A DNA stretch of 64,000 nt from Sarcophilus harrisii (GCF_902635505.1 NC_045428.1:224456107-224520106), one strand, 5' to 3'; numbered from the stretch's first letter, positions 10,880 to 22,370 are shown. Program-made: numbers and translations. The notes: generated from the letters alone by a model not told the origin.

Positions 10880-11045
10880 TAAAAAATCATAGCTTTAGGA
10901 CTGAAAAGGGAGCTTTGAAGATATTAATTTCAACTGCTTTTTTACATATAAGAAAACTGACTTGCTTAGGGACATACAACTGACAAATGCCTAAGGTGAT
11001 ATTTGAACTCAGGTCTTACTGATTCCAAGACTAGAATTCCCTTCT
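10880..11045 (-). mobile_element. MIR/THER-type SINE, antisense
   Basis: Contains aaaatcatagctttaggact, acatataagaaaactga, cttgcttagggacatac and atatttgaactcaggtctta in the antisense MIR order. Confidence 0.6.
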
Positions 11046-11049
11046 AAAA

Positions 11050-12400
11050 GTGCCTCTAATCCCCCACCTTACATCCATCCATCCTTCTCCTCCCCAGTCA
11101 CCACCACAAAAATAAGTACCATAACTACAACACGATGTATTATTGAAATAAAGCATTTTAATCAAGAGCAAGGACCAGGTATTCACATTTTAACACTTTG
11201 ATATGTGATGGCCTTCTCAGAGATGAGGAGAAGACACTAGATGGATTGCTCCTAGCCAAGTATTGGAGAGTGGGGCTCTGGACAGTAGAGGAATTGTCCC
11301 AGCAGCATAGAATCCAGGTCACATAATATGAGGAAAGATAAAAGTATAGTAGTAAGGCTGAGTGTGATTTGTGCCAGGCAGAGCCCAGTGGGCAATAGTG
11401 TTAATTTGTTGAGCTAAGGAGTGGGAATGCATATGCGAGTTGTATTAAACTGCAACTACTGGCCTACCATGGATTGAAGAAGGGGATAGGAAATCAGTAT
11501 TGCTAAAGTGAAGCTCAGTTGGATAGGACTTGATTTTAGTCTTTGGGAGAGATACGAAAACCCAACCTGTAGGAGCAGGTAACTGGAGTGTGGGGAAGTC
11601 CCTTGATATTAAAAATGTATAAAATAAAATTCTAAAGTGCACCTAAATATTCATCTTTGTCTAAGTCACTATACCCCCAGTCTTTATCCATTCTTTCTCC
11701 CTTTCTCAGTTACTTATAATTTCTACTCATTACTCCCTTTGTCCTTAATTCTCAAAGACCCTCTGATCTTCCTTAAATAATTCTTCTAGCCTTTTGTCCA
11801 TTTCTTTAGTCCCTCTTTCATACTACTCTTTTTTCTCTATTTCTCCCCTCTATATCGACAAACATAAACACATACACACATATACACACACATACTCTAT
11901 AATATGAAACTGAAATATAGATGTTATTTATTAGTTATTGAATATATATTTTTAATTACTTAGTTTGAATTTTTAAAAATAGGAGAGCTAAATATTTTAT
12001 ATTTCTCTCTTCAAGGAAAAAGTCCTTGATTTCATTTTTGTCGGTCAGAGATTCTTAATAGAGAAAAAAACAAACAACAATTCCTTCTTCATGGTGGAAC
12101 CCTCACAAGGTTTGACTATGTGAGATTTTGCCTTCTGGCTTCCAGTTTCTAAAGTACAGAATTGGGAAGAATAACAATTTTACTAATTATTTCCTGAATG
12201 TGATAATATGCTGTACACAATGTGTTACAGAAATAAATCTTTTTGATAACTGTACAGAAATCTGGTGTCCAAAAAAAAAGGAAAAAAATCAACCTGTCCT
12301 TCTCTCCAAATGGTTACTAATTGTTTGGCATCCTGAGACTTTTTTTTGTAATGTATCTGAAACAAACGTGTTGCAATAAAATTTAAGATCACAGTCAAAT
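11050..12400. other. Unassigned intergenic sequence
   Basis: I see no clear gene or repeat. It holds a pyrimidine-rich stretch at 11680-11850, a short CA tract at 11870-11890 and, near 12375, an AATAAA in a 3'-UTR-like context (gtgttgcaataaaatttaag). An 83-codon open frame at 12128-12379 is AT-rich with no recognisable domain. A retrocopied 3' UTR is possible but unproven. Confidence 0.4.
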
Positions 12401-12994
12401 GGCTCTTGGTCTCATGGAAAGATACAAAAACATGAGTACTAATTAGACTTTTGGCAATTTCAATTGGGAACGTGTGTTCACTGTTTTCAGTGTCCTGATT
12501 TCATTCTATTGTGGTAGGTCTGTACTCTCCCTAAAGGCTGCTCAATTTAGACCTGAATAAGGACTGTAGTGAATGATCTTTTGGGACTCTTTATATGGCA
12601 TTTAAGAAACCATTAATAATTGTGGCTCCACATGGATCTTTTGAAAGTCTTTACTTGAAGCACTGGGGGAGGCACTTGAAAGGACAGTGCTTGAGCCACA
12701 CTATGACCCCAGAGAACAGTTAAGAATTAAGGATATGGACAAATGTGCCCCAGATGATTTGCTGAGAAGAGCAATTATTGAACTAGGGAAGAGTACAATA
12801 ATGCATACAGAGTGCTGCTTTCTCTGCTTCTGGCCAACCAAAGACAGTACTTGAGCTCATTGGGGATGACAAAGTCTTTGCCTTTCACAAGCTGTCCCTG
12901 TTAGTGACTTAGATGTAAAGAATTTAAACGCTTTGGGGATGAGGAAGCAACCTCCATACTTGGCCTTTGAGCAGAAGCCAATGATTTTGCAAAC

Positions 12995-13361
12995 CTTTAA
13001 AAGGAGTTAGTTGTCTGTGCTCAGTTGTCTGCCTTCTTTCCTGCTGCAGTTCCTATCAGTATTACTTGAGGCTTTTTCATGATGAGTGGTAGAAGTCATC
13101 TTTCTTCCATGGGCTTTCTCATAGCAACTATGCTTCTAATTTACATTAGGGGGACTCTGTAGGCTAGTGGGCAACCAGACTTGGGAGGCAACCTTGTGAG
13201 TTCAAGAAGTTCATAAATACTAAAACCATTAGCCTAAAATGACTGGTAGAAAGAGGAGTTTCTGCCCCTGGAGAGGCTGACCACCGGCTGGAGGATAAGC
13301 CAAATTCCAGGCCTGACTTGCCAGAAGACATCTACTTTGAAGAGGATAGTACAGAGTAAGT
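12995..13361 (+). other. Candidate unrecognised small gene or exon (speculative)
   Basis: Three signals fall in order. A TATA-like ctttaaaagg lies at 12995-13004. A 27-codon frame at 13079-13162 starts with two Met codons and has a hydrophobic core (MGFLIATMLLIYI) like a signal peptide. A stop-free stretch at 13243-13355 (LVERGVSAPGEADHRL, later LPEDIYFEED) ends exactly at a perfect donor, GTAAGT, at 13356-13361. The two open stretches are in different frames, about 80 bp apart, with no good intron between them. I recognise no family. It could be a decayed gene, an exon of a non-coding transcript, an LTR or chance. Confidence 0.22.
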
Positions 13362-13432
13362 AAAATATAAAATGGTTATGTTCCATGTTAAAGTCTTAAA
13401 AACTCCTAGGAAAGTAGAACAGTTAAATTTGC

Positions 13433-13501
13433 TTATAGCTCTCCCTATTCTTGCTCTTGTTACTTATTTCCTTGAGGCTGTTGAATGATTCCAGCCCTAA
13501 A
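13433..13501. repeat. 69-bp exact direct repeat, copy 1
   Basis: This is identical over 69 bases to 15513-15581, starting ttatagctctccctattctt and ending gattccagccctaaa. The flanking bases do not match. It includes a pyrimidine tract and an AG like a splice acceptor. Confidence 0.95.
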
Positions 13502-14224
13502 GTTTGGGGGTGTTTTCTTTCCCTCTAAATACTTATAAGAAAGCCCTTTTTCCATTATTTCCTACACACAAAAGGATGCTTAACCAAAAAATAGTCCAGT
13601 ACTTGATTTATATCATATGTTGAATGCCCTCCCAATACCTGAATGGAGATGATTGGAACTACAGGCCAAAACCTAAACTTTAATTAATCTTGCTTTCTAA
13701 TGAGGAGGGAGGGAAAGGGTAAGAAGAATAAAACAAGGCAAGGAGTGCAAGATGTACTATCTACCTTTTCTAGGTGATCAGGATCATCAAAATTTGAACC
13801 TGGTCTGATCCACCATATGCATGGATCCAGAGCAGAGGGACTAGAATGCAGAGGGAGAGAATGCAGCACCCTAATCTTTATTATATGTAAATGCCAACAG
13901 ATGGAATTCAATCCACAACAATGGCAGTAAAATAATGGAAACGATTCCTGGCACTTTCTTCCATACATAGGAATAGTCTGTCTTCACACTGATCCTATGT
14001 TTTTTTTTCTTCACATATCCTCATAGCTTTGGTTATAAGAATTTTAAAGCAACAAATTATTGTCCCACATAACTGATCATTTTCCCCTATAAACAAATAG
14101 AAAGAGTTGTTAATATTCTTCATCATCTCCTCACTTTCCAACCCTTTGTAATGTGACTTCTAACTCCAATATGCTACTGAAAATAATCTCTCAATGGTGA
14201 AGGAAGAAATTTGGAAAGGAGATG
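13502..14224. other. Unassigned intergenic sequence
   Basis: No clear gene or repeat is visible. A 94-codon minus-strand frame at 13684-13968 has no recognisable domain and is taken as chance. Confidence 0.4.
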
Positions 14225-14350
14225 CTATAGTGAAAAAACCTGCATTCACTTTGTCCCTATGGTGCCTATTCCCTTTGTGACCTTGGGCAAGTCAATCATT
14301 TGAGAGAATTGGACTAAATGATCTTTGAGGCTCTAGATCTATAATCCTAT
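14225..14350 (+). mobile_element. MIR/THER1 SINE fragment
   Basis: Contains tgtgaccttgggcaagtcaa, then gactaaatgatctttgaggc and tctagatctataatcc, the sense 3' half of the element. Confidence 0.75.
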
Positions 14351-14509
14351 AAAACTCATCACAGATCTCTTAATTGCTGAATCCAGTGGTCCCATTTCTT
14401 ATTGTTATCCTTCTTCAGCTTGACTACTTCCTTCTCATGGATGATTACAATAACTAGTAATAGTTATTCCTAACTAGTCCTAACTGGTTCTAATTCTTCA
14501 TTGGACTGC

Positions 14510-15066
14510 TACAAATTTATGTTATCTGATTTCACTTGGGCTCTCACTACAGCAAGATAATTTTTTGATTGTTCCTTAGACTCTGTATCACTCTCTACAG
14601 AAGCTGTTCCTAACCTCTCTTCTCTCCCATATTCCTGACCCCCTGCTTCCTCTCCATTAAGGATTTTGCATCTAATCTTATTGAGAAAAATCAACCCTTT
14701 CCCTATGAGCTTCCTTTTCTCTCCTTACTTTCATCTCAAAATCCTTTGACATCACTTTTCCTTCTCTCCAAATTCTAATGATGGGATACCCCTTCTCCTT
14801 ACCCAGGCCGATTCTATTTGATGCCATCCCTTCCCAATTTCTCCAGCAGATTCCCTCCTTAATCATCCCCTGTCTCTTTGTTATCTTTATTTTCTTCCCA
14901 TTCAGTGTTTCCTTCAGTATTGCCTTTAAACATATACAAGTCTCTCTCATGTTTAAAAACCCTTCACTAGAACCTTCTATTACATAAAGCAACAATCCTT
15001 TCTCATCCCACTTTCTCAGTTGTCTATATTCATTGCCTCCCATTCTTTTCCTCTCACACATTCTTC
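14510..15066 (+). mobile_element. L2-type (CR1 clade) LINE, internal coding region
   Basis: The sense strand carries the region before the reverse transcriptase of the marsupial L2-like element: tctaatcttattgagaaaaa, then ccccttctccttacccaggc, tgatgccatcccttcccaat, ttctccagcagattccctcc and aaaacccttcactagaacct. Stops and frame changes are present. Confidence 0.7.
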
Positions 15067-15074
15067 AACTCTTC

Positions 15075-15205
15075 ACTATCAATCAACAAACACTTATTAA
15101 GAACTCACTATGTGTCAATCACAATACTACATGCTGTGCTAAAGATGCAGAGAGATAAAAAAAATTTCTTCCCTCAAGAAGTTAAAATTTCAGTGGACAA
15201 TTATA
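15075..15205 (-). mobile_element. L2 LINE 3' end, antisense
   Basis: Contains atcaatcaacaaacacttat, aagaactcactatgtgtcaa and ccctcaagaagttaaaattt. Confidence 0.75.
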
Positions 15206-15512
15206 GGCGGCCCCTATAAATTAAGAAACTAATTTATTAAGCTACCAAGTCCCTGTTTACCACTTGCATATACCCTGAAAATGACTGTTTCTGGAATGTG
15301 ATAATTTGCATAAGTACCTATTTTCATCATGTTAATACCTACTCTTGGAATTGTCTGTAGCTATATGCAACCTTTTGAGAAATCATTCCCTCACAGCTGG
15401 CCCCAACACCTGGACCTTTTGGGAGTATAATAACATTTGAGTGTCAAGCTTATTCTCATTGGGGGACGGTTCAGTGCCACACATGAGTGCATCTCTTTCC
15501 CTGTCAGTATGA

Positions 15513-15581
15513 TTATAGCTCTCCCTATTCTTGCTCTTGTTACTTATTTCCTTGAGGCTGTTGAATGATTCCAGCCCTAAA
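15513..15581. repeat. 69-bp exact direct repeat, copy 2
   Basis: Identical to 13433-13501, 2080 bp upstream, with unrelated flanks. Confidence 0.95.
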
Positions 15582-15649
15582 TCCCCTATTTCCTCCTTTA
15601 ACTTCAATTTAATCCACTTTAGTTGCATCTAATACAGATGAATGCCTTA

Positions 15650-15775
15650 TATGTCTTCCTCTTCCCAATGCTTCCCACTTTATAATGTGAAAATCAGCCC
15701 CAAAGAAGGAGAAAAGGGGATTATGAGATTTTAAACCAGAGAAGTTTGGCACCAGTAATATAACTGGATTAACAT
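15650..15775 (-). repeat. Unclassified interspersed repeat, shared with 22430-22545
   Basis: Contains ataatgtgaaaatcagcccc, aaagaaggagaaaaggggat and aaccagagaagtttggca. The reverse complements of these occur at 22430-22545 with a few differences. Confidence 0.7.
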
Positions 15776-15884
15776 AGCCTCCCTGTCAACAAATTGCTTA
15801 TTGAAGCATCAATGTAGCATAAGGAGTTCTCATTTCATGGGAACCCTGAACCCTTCAGGGTTCTTCCTGGAACAAAAATCAAGA

Positions 15885-17280
15885 AAGAAAATAGCATCCA
15901 GAAAAAGTTGGTGAACAGTCTCCAAATCTTGCAGAGAGGTCAAAAAGCATGAGGATTCAGAAAAGACCATTTGATTTGACAATTAAGAAAACTGAATAAC
16001 TTTGCAGAAAGTAATTTCAATTGGTTGATTATGATGGAAACCATTTTACAAAATTATTAAAAGAGACTAAGAGGAGAGAAGGTGAAAGCTTGTAGTGTAG
16101 AAAGATTTTAAGGAGTTTTCTTGGAAGAGGAAAAGAGAGATGTAAGATGATAGCTTTATAGAATGATATTGTAGAGATGATGAGACCCAGTGAGGGTAAG
16201 GATAAAGTAGACATGAGCATGTTTGTAAGCAGGAAGAAAAAAGAGCAGTAGTTAGGAAGAGATTGAAATAATCAAGAACGTGAGCAAGACAGAAAGGGAA
16301 ATCTGATGAAGATGGAAGGCAGAGAGTCTGTAGAAGGATTGGCCTTGGCAATCCGGAGATTTTCTTTATCTGAGACTGAAATGAAGGAGGAGATAGTGGG
16401 GGAAAAGATCTAAATGATATAAAATGAAGAAAAGGGAAAAGGGAAGCAGGTGTCCCATCTTTTTTTTTTTTTATTTGACGAAGTATGAGGGAGTGTCCCC
16501 AACTGAGAGGATGGGAAAAGGTATAACAGGAGAGGCTTGAACAGAGACAGGTTTAAAATAGCTAATGGAAGGTATCAAAGTAAATTGATTAGAGAGGAAA
16601 AGAATGTTTCTCTTGTGGCAAAGAAGGCCCAGTCGAAATCAGATAGCATAAATTTGAACTATTTAATCAACATAGTTCAGAGATTTTCTTCATTTCCATT
16701 TATCAGCACATAAACAGGAAATACATAGCATGAATAATCAAAGGCTAGTTTTTTTCTACACATTATCTGGGACAGAAGAAAGGATAAGCAATCAGTGTGT
16801 AAAGTATAGTGTAAATTTGAACTGATTCACAAGGATTGGAGGTAGGAAAGGGAGAAGGCAAATAGCTGAGAAATGAAGTGAATGGAAGTCATGATGAGAT
16901 CAAAGAACAGTTAAAAATTGTAAGGCTTGGGGAACAACAGAGTGATAAAAGATTATGATCAAATAAAGGAATTCTGGAGTTCACAAACAAGGAAGTGAAA
17001 TACAGGAGCAGATCAAGTGGATTGAGGGATTGAAAAGTTTTTACATTTGAGGTAACATCAAAAGGTAGACTGAAGTCCCCAGTTATAAGGGTAGGAAATT
17101 GGAAGGAGAGAAACTATAAAGAGTCACTTAAATCACTTAAGAAATATAACAGATAATATCCTAACAATTAATGGGTAGCAGTCACCAAAGGCTGGTTTGG
17201 GTGATAAGTTTGAATAGCATGAACCTCATAGGAAGAGAGATTGCTCATTAAACATTGTAGAGGAAGAGGCCAAAAGTAGC
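15885..17280 (-). mobile_element. L2-type LINE, antisense (reverse transcriptase and upstream region)
   Basis: At 15930-16030 the minus strand reads KVIQFSLIVKSNGLF then LMLFDLSA, matching the L2 reverse transcriptase stretch KVTNDLLIAKSNGLFSILILLDLSAAFD. Sequence above it, purine-rich on the plus strand, fits antisense 5' coding sequence. It is interrupted by stops and is old. Confidence 0.6.
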
Positions 17281-17409
17281 AATGGGGAGCAAGGATTTCT
17301 GTACCACCACAACCAGTGAATTGATGGAGAGAATGGTAAAGGAGTTACTGGAAAGTGTGGTAGAAAGGGTGGTGAGGGAAGCTATCATCAGAAGCCTATC
17401 TTCCAACCT

Positions 17410-17690
17410 TATTGCTCAACTGAAACCAGTTTCTCCAAATTTAGCAGTGATTTTATTGTCATATTTGTTGGCCATTTCGCAATCCTCATCCTTCTTGACT
17501 TTTCCATTTCATTTGATGCTGATGACTCTCTTCTTCTGGAAAGTCTCTCCTTTCTGAGCCTTAATAATATTTTTATTCTGGGTTTTTTTTCTCTTAACTG
17601 CCTGACCATTGATTTTTTAGTCTCTTTTGAGGATGCAATATTCATCTCCTATCTTCTAACTGTGAGTTGTTCTCCAAGGCTTTGTACTGA
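17410..17690 (+). mobile_element. L2-type LINE, reverse transcriptase part, sense
   Basis: Sense sequence includes catttcatttgatgctgatg (SAAFDADD-like), then gattttttagtctcttttga and ctgtgagttgttctccaagg ctttgtactg in the place of the GVPQGSVLG region. It appears to resume at about 18645 beyond the LTR, with some L2 sequence missing. Confidence 0.6.
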
Positions 17691-17691
17691 T

Positions 17692-18384
17692 GAGGTTTGG
17701 TTCCCTTCAATTCCCGGTCAGGGAGCCAAAAGTAATGAGGTTCGGTGCAGGGTAGGGAGATGTGGGAACCCCCTTCTTGTTGGCACAAGTCCTTCGTAAA
17801 TGAATTTACAAACCTGAAAAGTTAGACTGGCAAAAGACATTTTTTATTAGAACTGAGAAGTCAGCTTTTGCAGGCTGACTTCCTTAGTGACAGGGTCCTG
17901 ACAGAGAAGTAAAGCTATAGCAGAGAAGTCCTGACAGAGAGGTAAAGAGGGATAGGGTCCTATCAGGGAAATAGGTGAGAGAGATAAAGAGGGAGGAATG
18001 CTGAAAAGACAATGTCTTTTTGGCAGGTAGAGGGTCGCAGCTATGCCAAGGAAAGAGAGAGTTCCTTGGCATGATTCCTGCTTTTGGCCTTCTGCAAGGA
18101 ATTGAGTTGAAGAAAGCTTGTTATATGGATAGCTCTTGGTGGGAGCTGGGAGCAGTTTGAGTTGAATCAGAACAGAGGATCTTTGAAATGAATGAGTGTC
18201 CCTGGATTAATCTCCAACTCAATAGAGTTGGATAGAACTCTCAGATCTCCAGCTCCGGGTAAGTAGGAATGGTCCTGGACTCTATTAGTCCCACCCAGAT
18301 AACAGAATAAAATAGAATGATTCCTTGGGGTGGGTCTCTGGGAGAGCTTCTCTGAGGGAGTTTCCCAAGCTTTCCTCTCAAAAT

Positions 18385-18430
<46 letters not shown>

Positions 18431-18585
18431 GTTTCGGGGCTCCCCTTGTCAGTGCTAGGTCTTCTCTTTTCTTTCCACATTTTCTCGCTCTCTTTATTAA
18501 CCTTATCAGTTCCTAAGGATTTAACTATCTTCTCTGTGCAGAAACTTAAAGAAAGCAAGTTCCAGTCTCTGTTCTTAGTTCCAAT

Positions 18586-18590
<5 letters not shown>
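17692..18590 (-). mobile_element. Endogenous retrovirus LTR with adjacent primer-binding site, antisense; fossil
   Basis: At 17714-17733 the plus strand reads ttcccggtcagggagccaa, one base different from the 3' end of tRNA-Glu. On the minus strand this is a primer-binding site just after an LTR that extends upward to about 18.5-18.6 kb. The element is a remnant: one LTR plus a stub of leader, with no coding region. It lies inside an L2 copy, so it is younger than that L2. The outer edge is uncertain because of a GA array and a TA array. Confidence 0.65.
18386..18427. repeat. (GA)n microsatellite
   Basis: About 20 GA units inside the LTR. Confidence 0.95.

Positions 18591-18629
<39 letters not shown>
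18586..18629. repeat. (TA)n microsatellite
   Basis: TA repeats with one internal C. Confidence 0.95.
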
Positions 18630-18635
<6 letters not shown>

Positions 18636-18644
18636 AACTGCATG

Positions 18645-19975
18645 ATATCCCAGAGGCCTACCAAATTCATGTCTAAAACAGAAGTCATTATCTTAAACCC
18701 TTCCCTCTTGCAAACTTCTATTGAAGAAGTCGACAGTTTTTCAATCTCCTAGGTTTGTAATATAACTTTGCCTCCTCACTCTCCCTCCACAAATGGAATC
18801 ATTTGAAAAATCTTGCTATTTTTACTTTCCTCAATATTTATTGAGTCTGATCCATATTCTCTATTCACACAAGCATTGCCTCAGTTCAGAATTTCATCCC
18901 TTCTCACCTAGGCTGTTACAATAGCCTTCCAATCTGAGTCCCAGGTTAAATTCGTCCTCATCCAGCTTCTAAATTGCTTTTCCTTAAATACTATCTAACT
19001 ATATTATCCTTCTACTCAATGAACCATACTGGTTCTCTATTGCCTCTAAGATAAAATACAAGGTATTCCAAAAGTCTTTGTGAAATGTTAACTTATTAAA
19101 GTTTAATGAACTTTCTTTATAAGGCAATTAGGGTTAAGTGACTTGCTCAAGGTCACACAGCTAATACATGTCAAATGTCTGAAATCAGATTTAAACTCAG
19201 ATCTTCCCTAGAATAGGGCCCTTCTAGGGCAGGTGCTCTATCCACTGCACCACTTAGCTGTCCCTAATAAAGTTTTAAAAATTAAAGCTTCACTAACTCA
19301 TTTAAGACATTATGAATAAATTGCCTCATTTGATATTTAAAACCTTTCACAACCTGGTTCCAATTCTTCTTCTCAGCCTCATCATACGTTACTCTTTTTT
19401 CTTATGCTACAGCTCAGTTAAAGTAGAAAATTTTTCCAAAGCTTTGAATGATTCCCTATTACCTTTAGGATAAAATATAGACTATTTAAATTAGAGATGG
19501 TGAACAAAATAATTTTTTTTCCAGTCTTATTTCACAGCATTCTCCTACATGGCTTTTTACATTGTAATCAAAGTGGACTATCATCTGAACTTCACTTTCC
19601 ATTTCCCACTTCTAGAAACTTGCACAAGTTGTAATGCTTGCTTTCTTGGAATGCCCTCCTTCCTCATTTCTGTTTTCCAGAATTCTTTCTGGGCTCAGCT
19701 CAAATATCACCTCCTCCAGGAAGTCTTCATTAAATCCCACAGCTGCAAGTGCTATCTTTCTTTTCAAATTTACCTTAAGCACTTTATTTGGATCTTCCTT
19801 TTGCTTCCATCGGTCCCTATCTCAAATTATTTATTCTGTGTACATCTCCTCTGGAGAATATAAGTTTCTTTAAGACAAAGGACATTTAATTTTTATCTTC
19901 ATATCCCTAGAATTTAGCAACCTGCCTTTCTCACCTTAAGTTGGAAATTAAGAAATGCTTGGTGAATTTAACTGA
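18645..19975 (+). mobile_element. L2-type LINE 3' half, sense, probably two overlapping copies
   Basis: It runs from attcatgtctaaaacagaag (MSKTELI region) through ggctgttacaatagccttcc, tctattgcctctaagataaa, ggaatgccctccttcctcat, tcctccaggaagtcttcatt and gaatataagtttctttaaga to aagaaatgcttggtgaattt. The motif with cctctaagataaaata recurs at 19450-19480 as cctttaggataaaata, so two copies may be joined. A SINE interrupts it at 19105-19268. Confidence 0.75.
19105..19268 (-). mobile_element. WSINE1-type SINE, antisense, inserted in L2
   Basis: Contains gcaattagggttaagtgact, caaggtcacacagctaatac and ctatccactgcaccactta. A taaagttt-type duplication lies on both sides. Confidence 0.85.
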
Positions 19976-19979
19976 TAAA

Positions 19980-21115
19980 ATATCTCTCAGTAAAATGAAA
20001 ATACTTTTTCCTCTGAGAAATTTGTTTTTTTGGATTCAACAGCTTCATTGATTTGTGAGTGGTAAAAGTTCTAAGGCATTCTTCCAAGATAATGCACATC
20101 CAGGAAATAGGATTAGGAACTGGTTAAATCTTAAGATAGTCATTGCTTTCTATTTCTTCCTTCAGTTGGGAGTTTACTTTGCCTAATGCTGCCCTTTATC
20201 AACTAACTGAAGTCTTCTGTGATTCCTTTTACTTTGCCTAATGCAACAAGCTTTCAGGGCCAGCATGCTCCTTGGCACACTGAGCTTTCTGGCACACTTT
20301 AGCATCATTGTAGCTTTCCCACTGAAATGGGAAATGGTCTAATTAGCTTAATGAAGCCAAGTACATCTTATTCAGCATTCTAGCCTTCTGTGATATCTGG
20401 TTGCTTTTCATTCTGTCTTCCTGACTATCTGCTGGAAGTATCTGGCAGCACAGAAAAAGATTTTCCATGTTGTGCCCCATTACAAAACTATTCTGGGTAT
20501 ATTTTTACTTAATGTCAATGCATCCATCTCTTCAAAGGAGGATGCTTTTGATGCCTTCATTTCAGAATGTATCAATTCACTGGACAATGGGTATTAATGC
20601 TGACAACATTACTCAGGGAAACTAAGTTTTGTGGCTAATCAAAATAGCCTGCTTCAGAGCTTTTTTTTTGTAATTGGATGTATTCAAGTATAAGTTGAAT
20701 GGTCATTTGTCACTAATATTGAGGAATGATTTGCACTTGTGTGAGCTTGGACTAGATTACCTTTAGGTTTCACATAATTGAATGTTTTGTGATTTTATCA
20801 CACAAACATACACAGGCACATACCAAAATGTTTTGCTTGTACTCTATCACATCTCAAAAAAAAGAGATAAAAATAGAATAAAATTACATTTTGAAAGATA
20901 GTTATGAAATAGTAAAGGCAATTTTTACAAAATTCATTGAAATGTTAGATCAACTGAAAATATTTCACATGTTGTATTTGAAAATAGACTTCTGCAATTC
21001 CAGCACGTTAATCCCATGATATTGGGATTTCAAATTAGTACAGAAAAGAAATGTAATCAGTGATAGGCTGCAATTGGCTGACTAGTTCACAAATCCATTG
21101 TTAAATTTTCTTTTT
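19980..21115. other. Unassigned intergenic sequence
   Basis: I see no gene and no clear repeat family in this 1.1 kb. It is among the longest repeat-poor stretches in the upstream half and contains a poly-T at 20661-20669. Confidence 0.4.
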
Positions 21116-21117
21116 TC

Positions 21118-21268
21118 CTTTTTTTTTTCCCTGAGGCAATTGAGGTTAAGTGACTTGCCCAGAGTCACACAGCCGGGAAGTGTTAAGTGTCTGAAGTCAG
21201 ATTTGAACTTAGGTCCTCCAGATTTCAAGGCTAGTGCTCTTATCCACTGCACTATCTAGCTACCCCCA
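21118..21268 (-). mobile_element. WSINE1/WALLSI-type SINE, antisense, well preserved
   Basis: A poly-T start is followed by cctgaggcaattgaggttaa, gtgacttgcccagagtcaca, tcagatttgaacttaggtcc and atccactgcactatctagct. Confidence 0.9.
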
Positions 21269-21759
21269 TTGTTAAATTTTCAGACTGAGCATTTACATAT
21301 AGGAAATTGGTAAACTATAAATCAAGACTTGATTTGTTGTTTTGTTGAATGTCTGTACTTAAAAGTGATAGAGAAATATTAAAAATACTGATTAATCTTA
21401 AAAGTGTGATATACAATTTTTTTTCCTGGAGAGTCAGTGACTGTTAATCATTTACTAGACCCCCCTGAATTTCATTGATCTTTTTAAAATGCTAATGAAA
21501 CCAATTTGTTTCACATAGTAAGAGTGTTTTGTTTTGTTTTTTAAATGGGGATTCTATACTACCATAAATAACTTCAGTATTTTAAAATTTGTCTTTATCT
21601 GATAAATTTCTGAATTTAACCTAAGCATTTATACTCATAAAAATAATAGTACCACCAATGTTACATTCAAATAGGAGAAATGATATATGTCCAAGGGAAA
21701 AAATAAAAGAACCAAGCCAGAAGACCAGGAAACAAAAACTAATGAAACCTGAGCTAGAT

Positions 21760-21965
21760 ATTGGTAGCTAGCCTTCATTTTGGAAGAAGACCAATGACAT
21801 TACTGAGTGATGTCTTGATTGGTATGAGAACTGGATTATTGTGAGGCAGAGTTGCACAAAGTTGTCAACCTCACTTTCTCTTCCACAGCCATTCAAGTCC
21901 AGTGAACAATGGCAGTATAAAAGTCAAGACAACTAGTGATGGTTCAGACATTCTAACACAGTGCC
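21760..21965 (+). repeat. Interspersed repeat, RTE-associated SINE-like (family uncertain)
   Basis: The order tagctagccttcattttgga, gaagaccaatgacattac, gtgaggcagagttgcacaaa and tcaacctcactttctcttcc matches a repeat I recall as common in marsupial DNA. Family not certain. Confidence 0.5.
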
Positions 21966-22114
21966 TACACAAACAGGAGGATTTATGAAATTATCTTTTT
22001 ATCTCAGTTGTACTATAGGTAGTAGGGCATATGTAAGCTCTTTTCAAAATTTAATCACTCTATAAATGTGCAGTTATTCCTTATGCCAAAGATAGTCATC
22101 TGCTGTTTTAATCC

Positions 22115-22370
22115 CAGTGCAACTGACTGAATTCTTTAGTAAAACTCCTCCTTCCTTCTCTCAAATTTGGCTCTCCTACTCCTCCTCTGGAATCCACCCC
22201 CTTTCCCACAGCAATTTCCATCAACTAGTCAGTAGTTTCCTAGTCTTACATCATAATTTTCCCTTAGCTTCATCCCCTACCATTTGGCATTCAGAAGAAC
22301 TGAATCATTATCACTTATTCATATTATCAGGTCATTATACAATTAATTTGGATGAATTAAAGAAATGAGT
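22115..22370 (+). other. Pyrimidine-rich stretch, possibly L2 5' coding sequence
   Basis: An 83-codon frame rich in Ser, Pro and His runs through it and resembles the low-complexity start of marsupial L2 coding sequence. Support is weak. Confidence 0.25.

Larger units (their letters stand above)
15206..15880. other. Unclassified repeat-rich block between L2 pieces
   Basis: It sits between antisense L2 segments and so looks inserted. It contains copy 2 of the 69-bp exact repeat (15513-15581) and, at 15650-15775, a block that recurs reverse-complemented at 22430-22545. Part of it may be LTR-derived, but I found no convincing ends. Confidence 0.35.

Noticed and set aside
12128-12379. 83-codon plus-strand frame as a gene
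   Set aside because: AT-rich, no recognised domain or convincing start context; the region looks more like untranslated or old repeat sequence.
14678-15061. 127-codon minus-strand frame
   Set aside because: It is the antisense of a sense-oriented L2 coding region; the sense strand carries recognisable L2 order.
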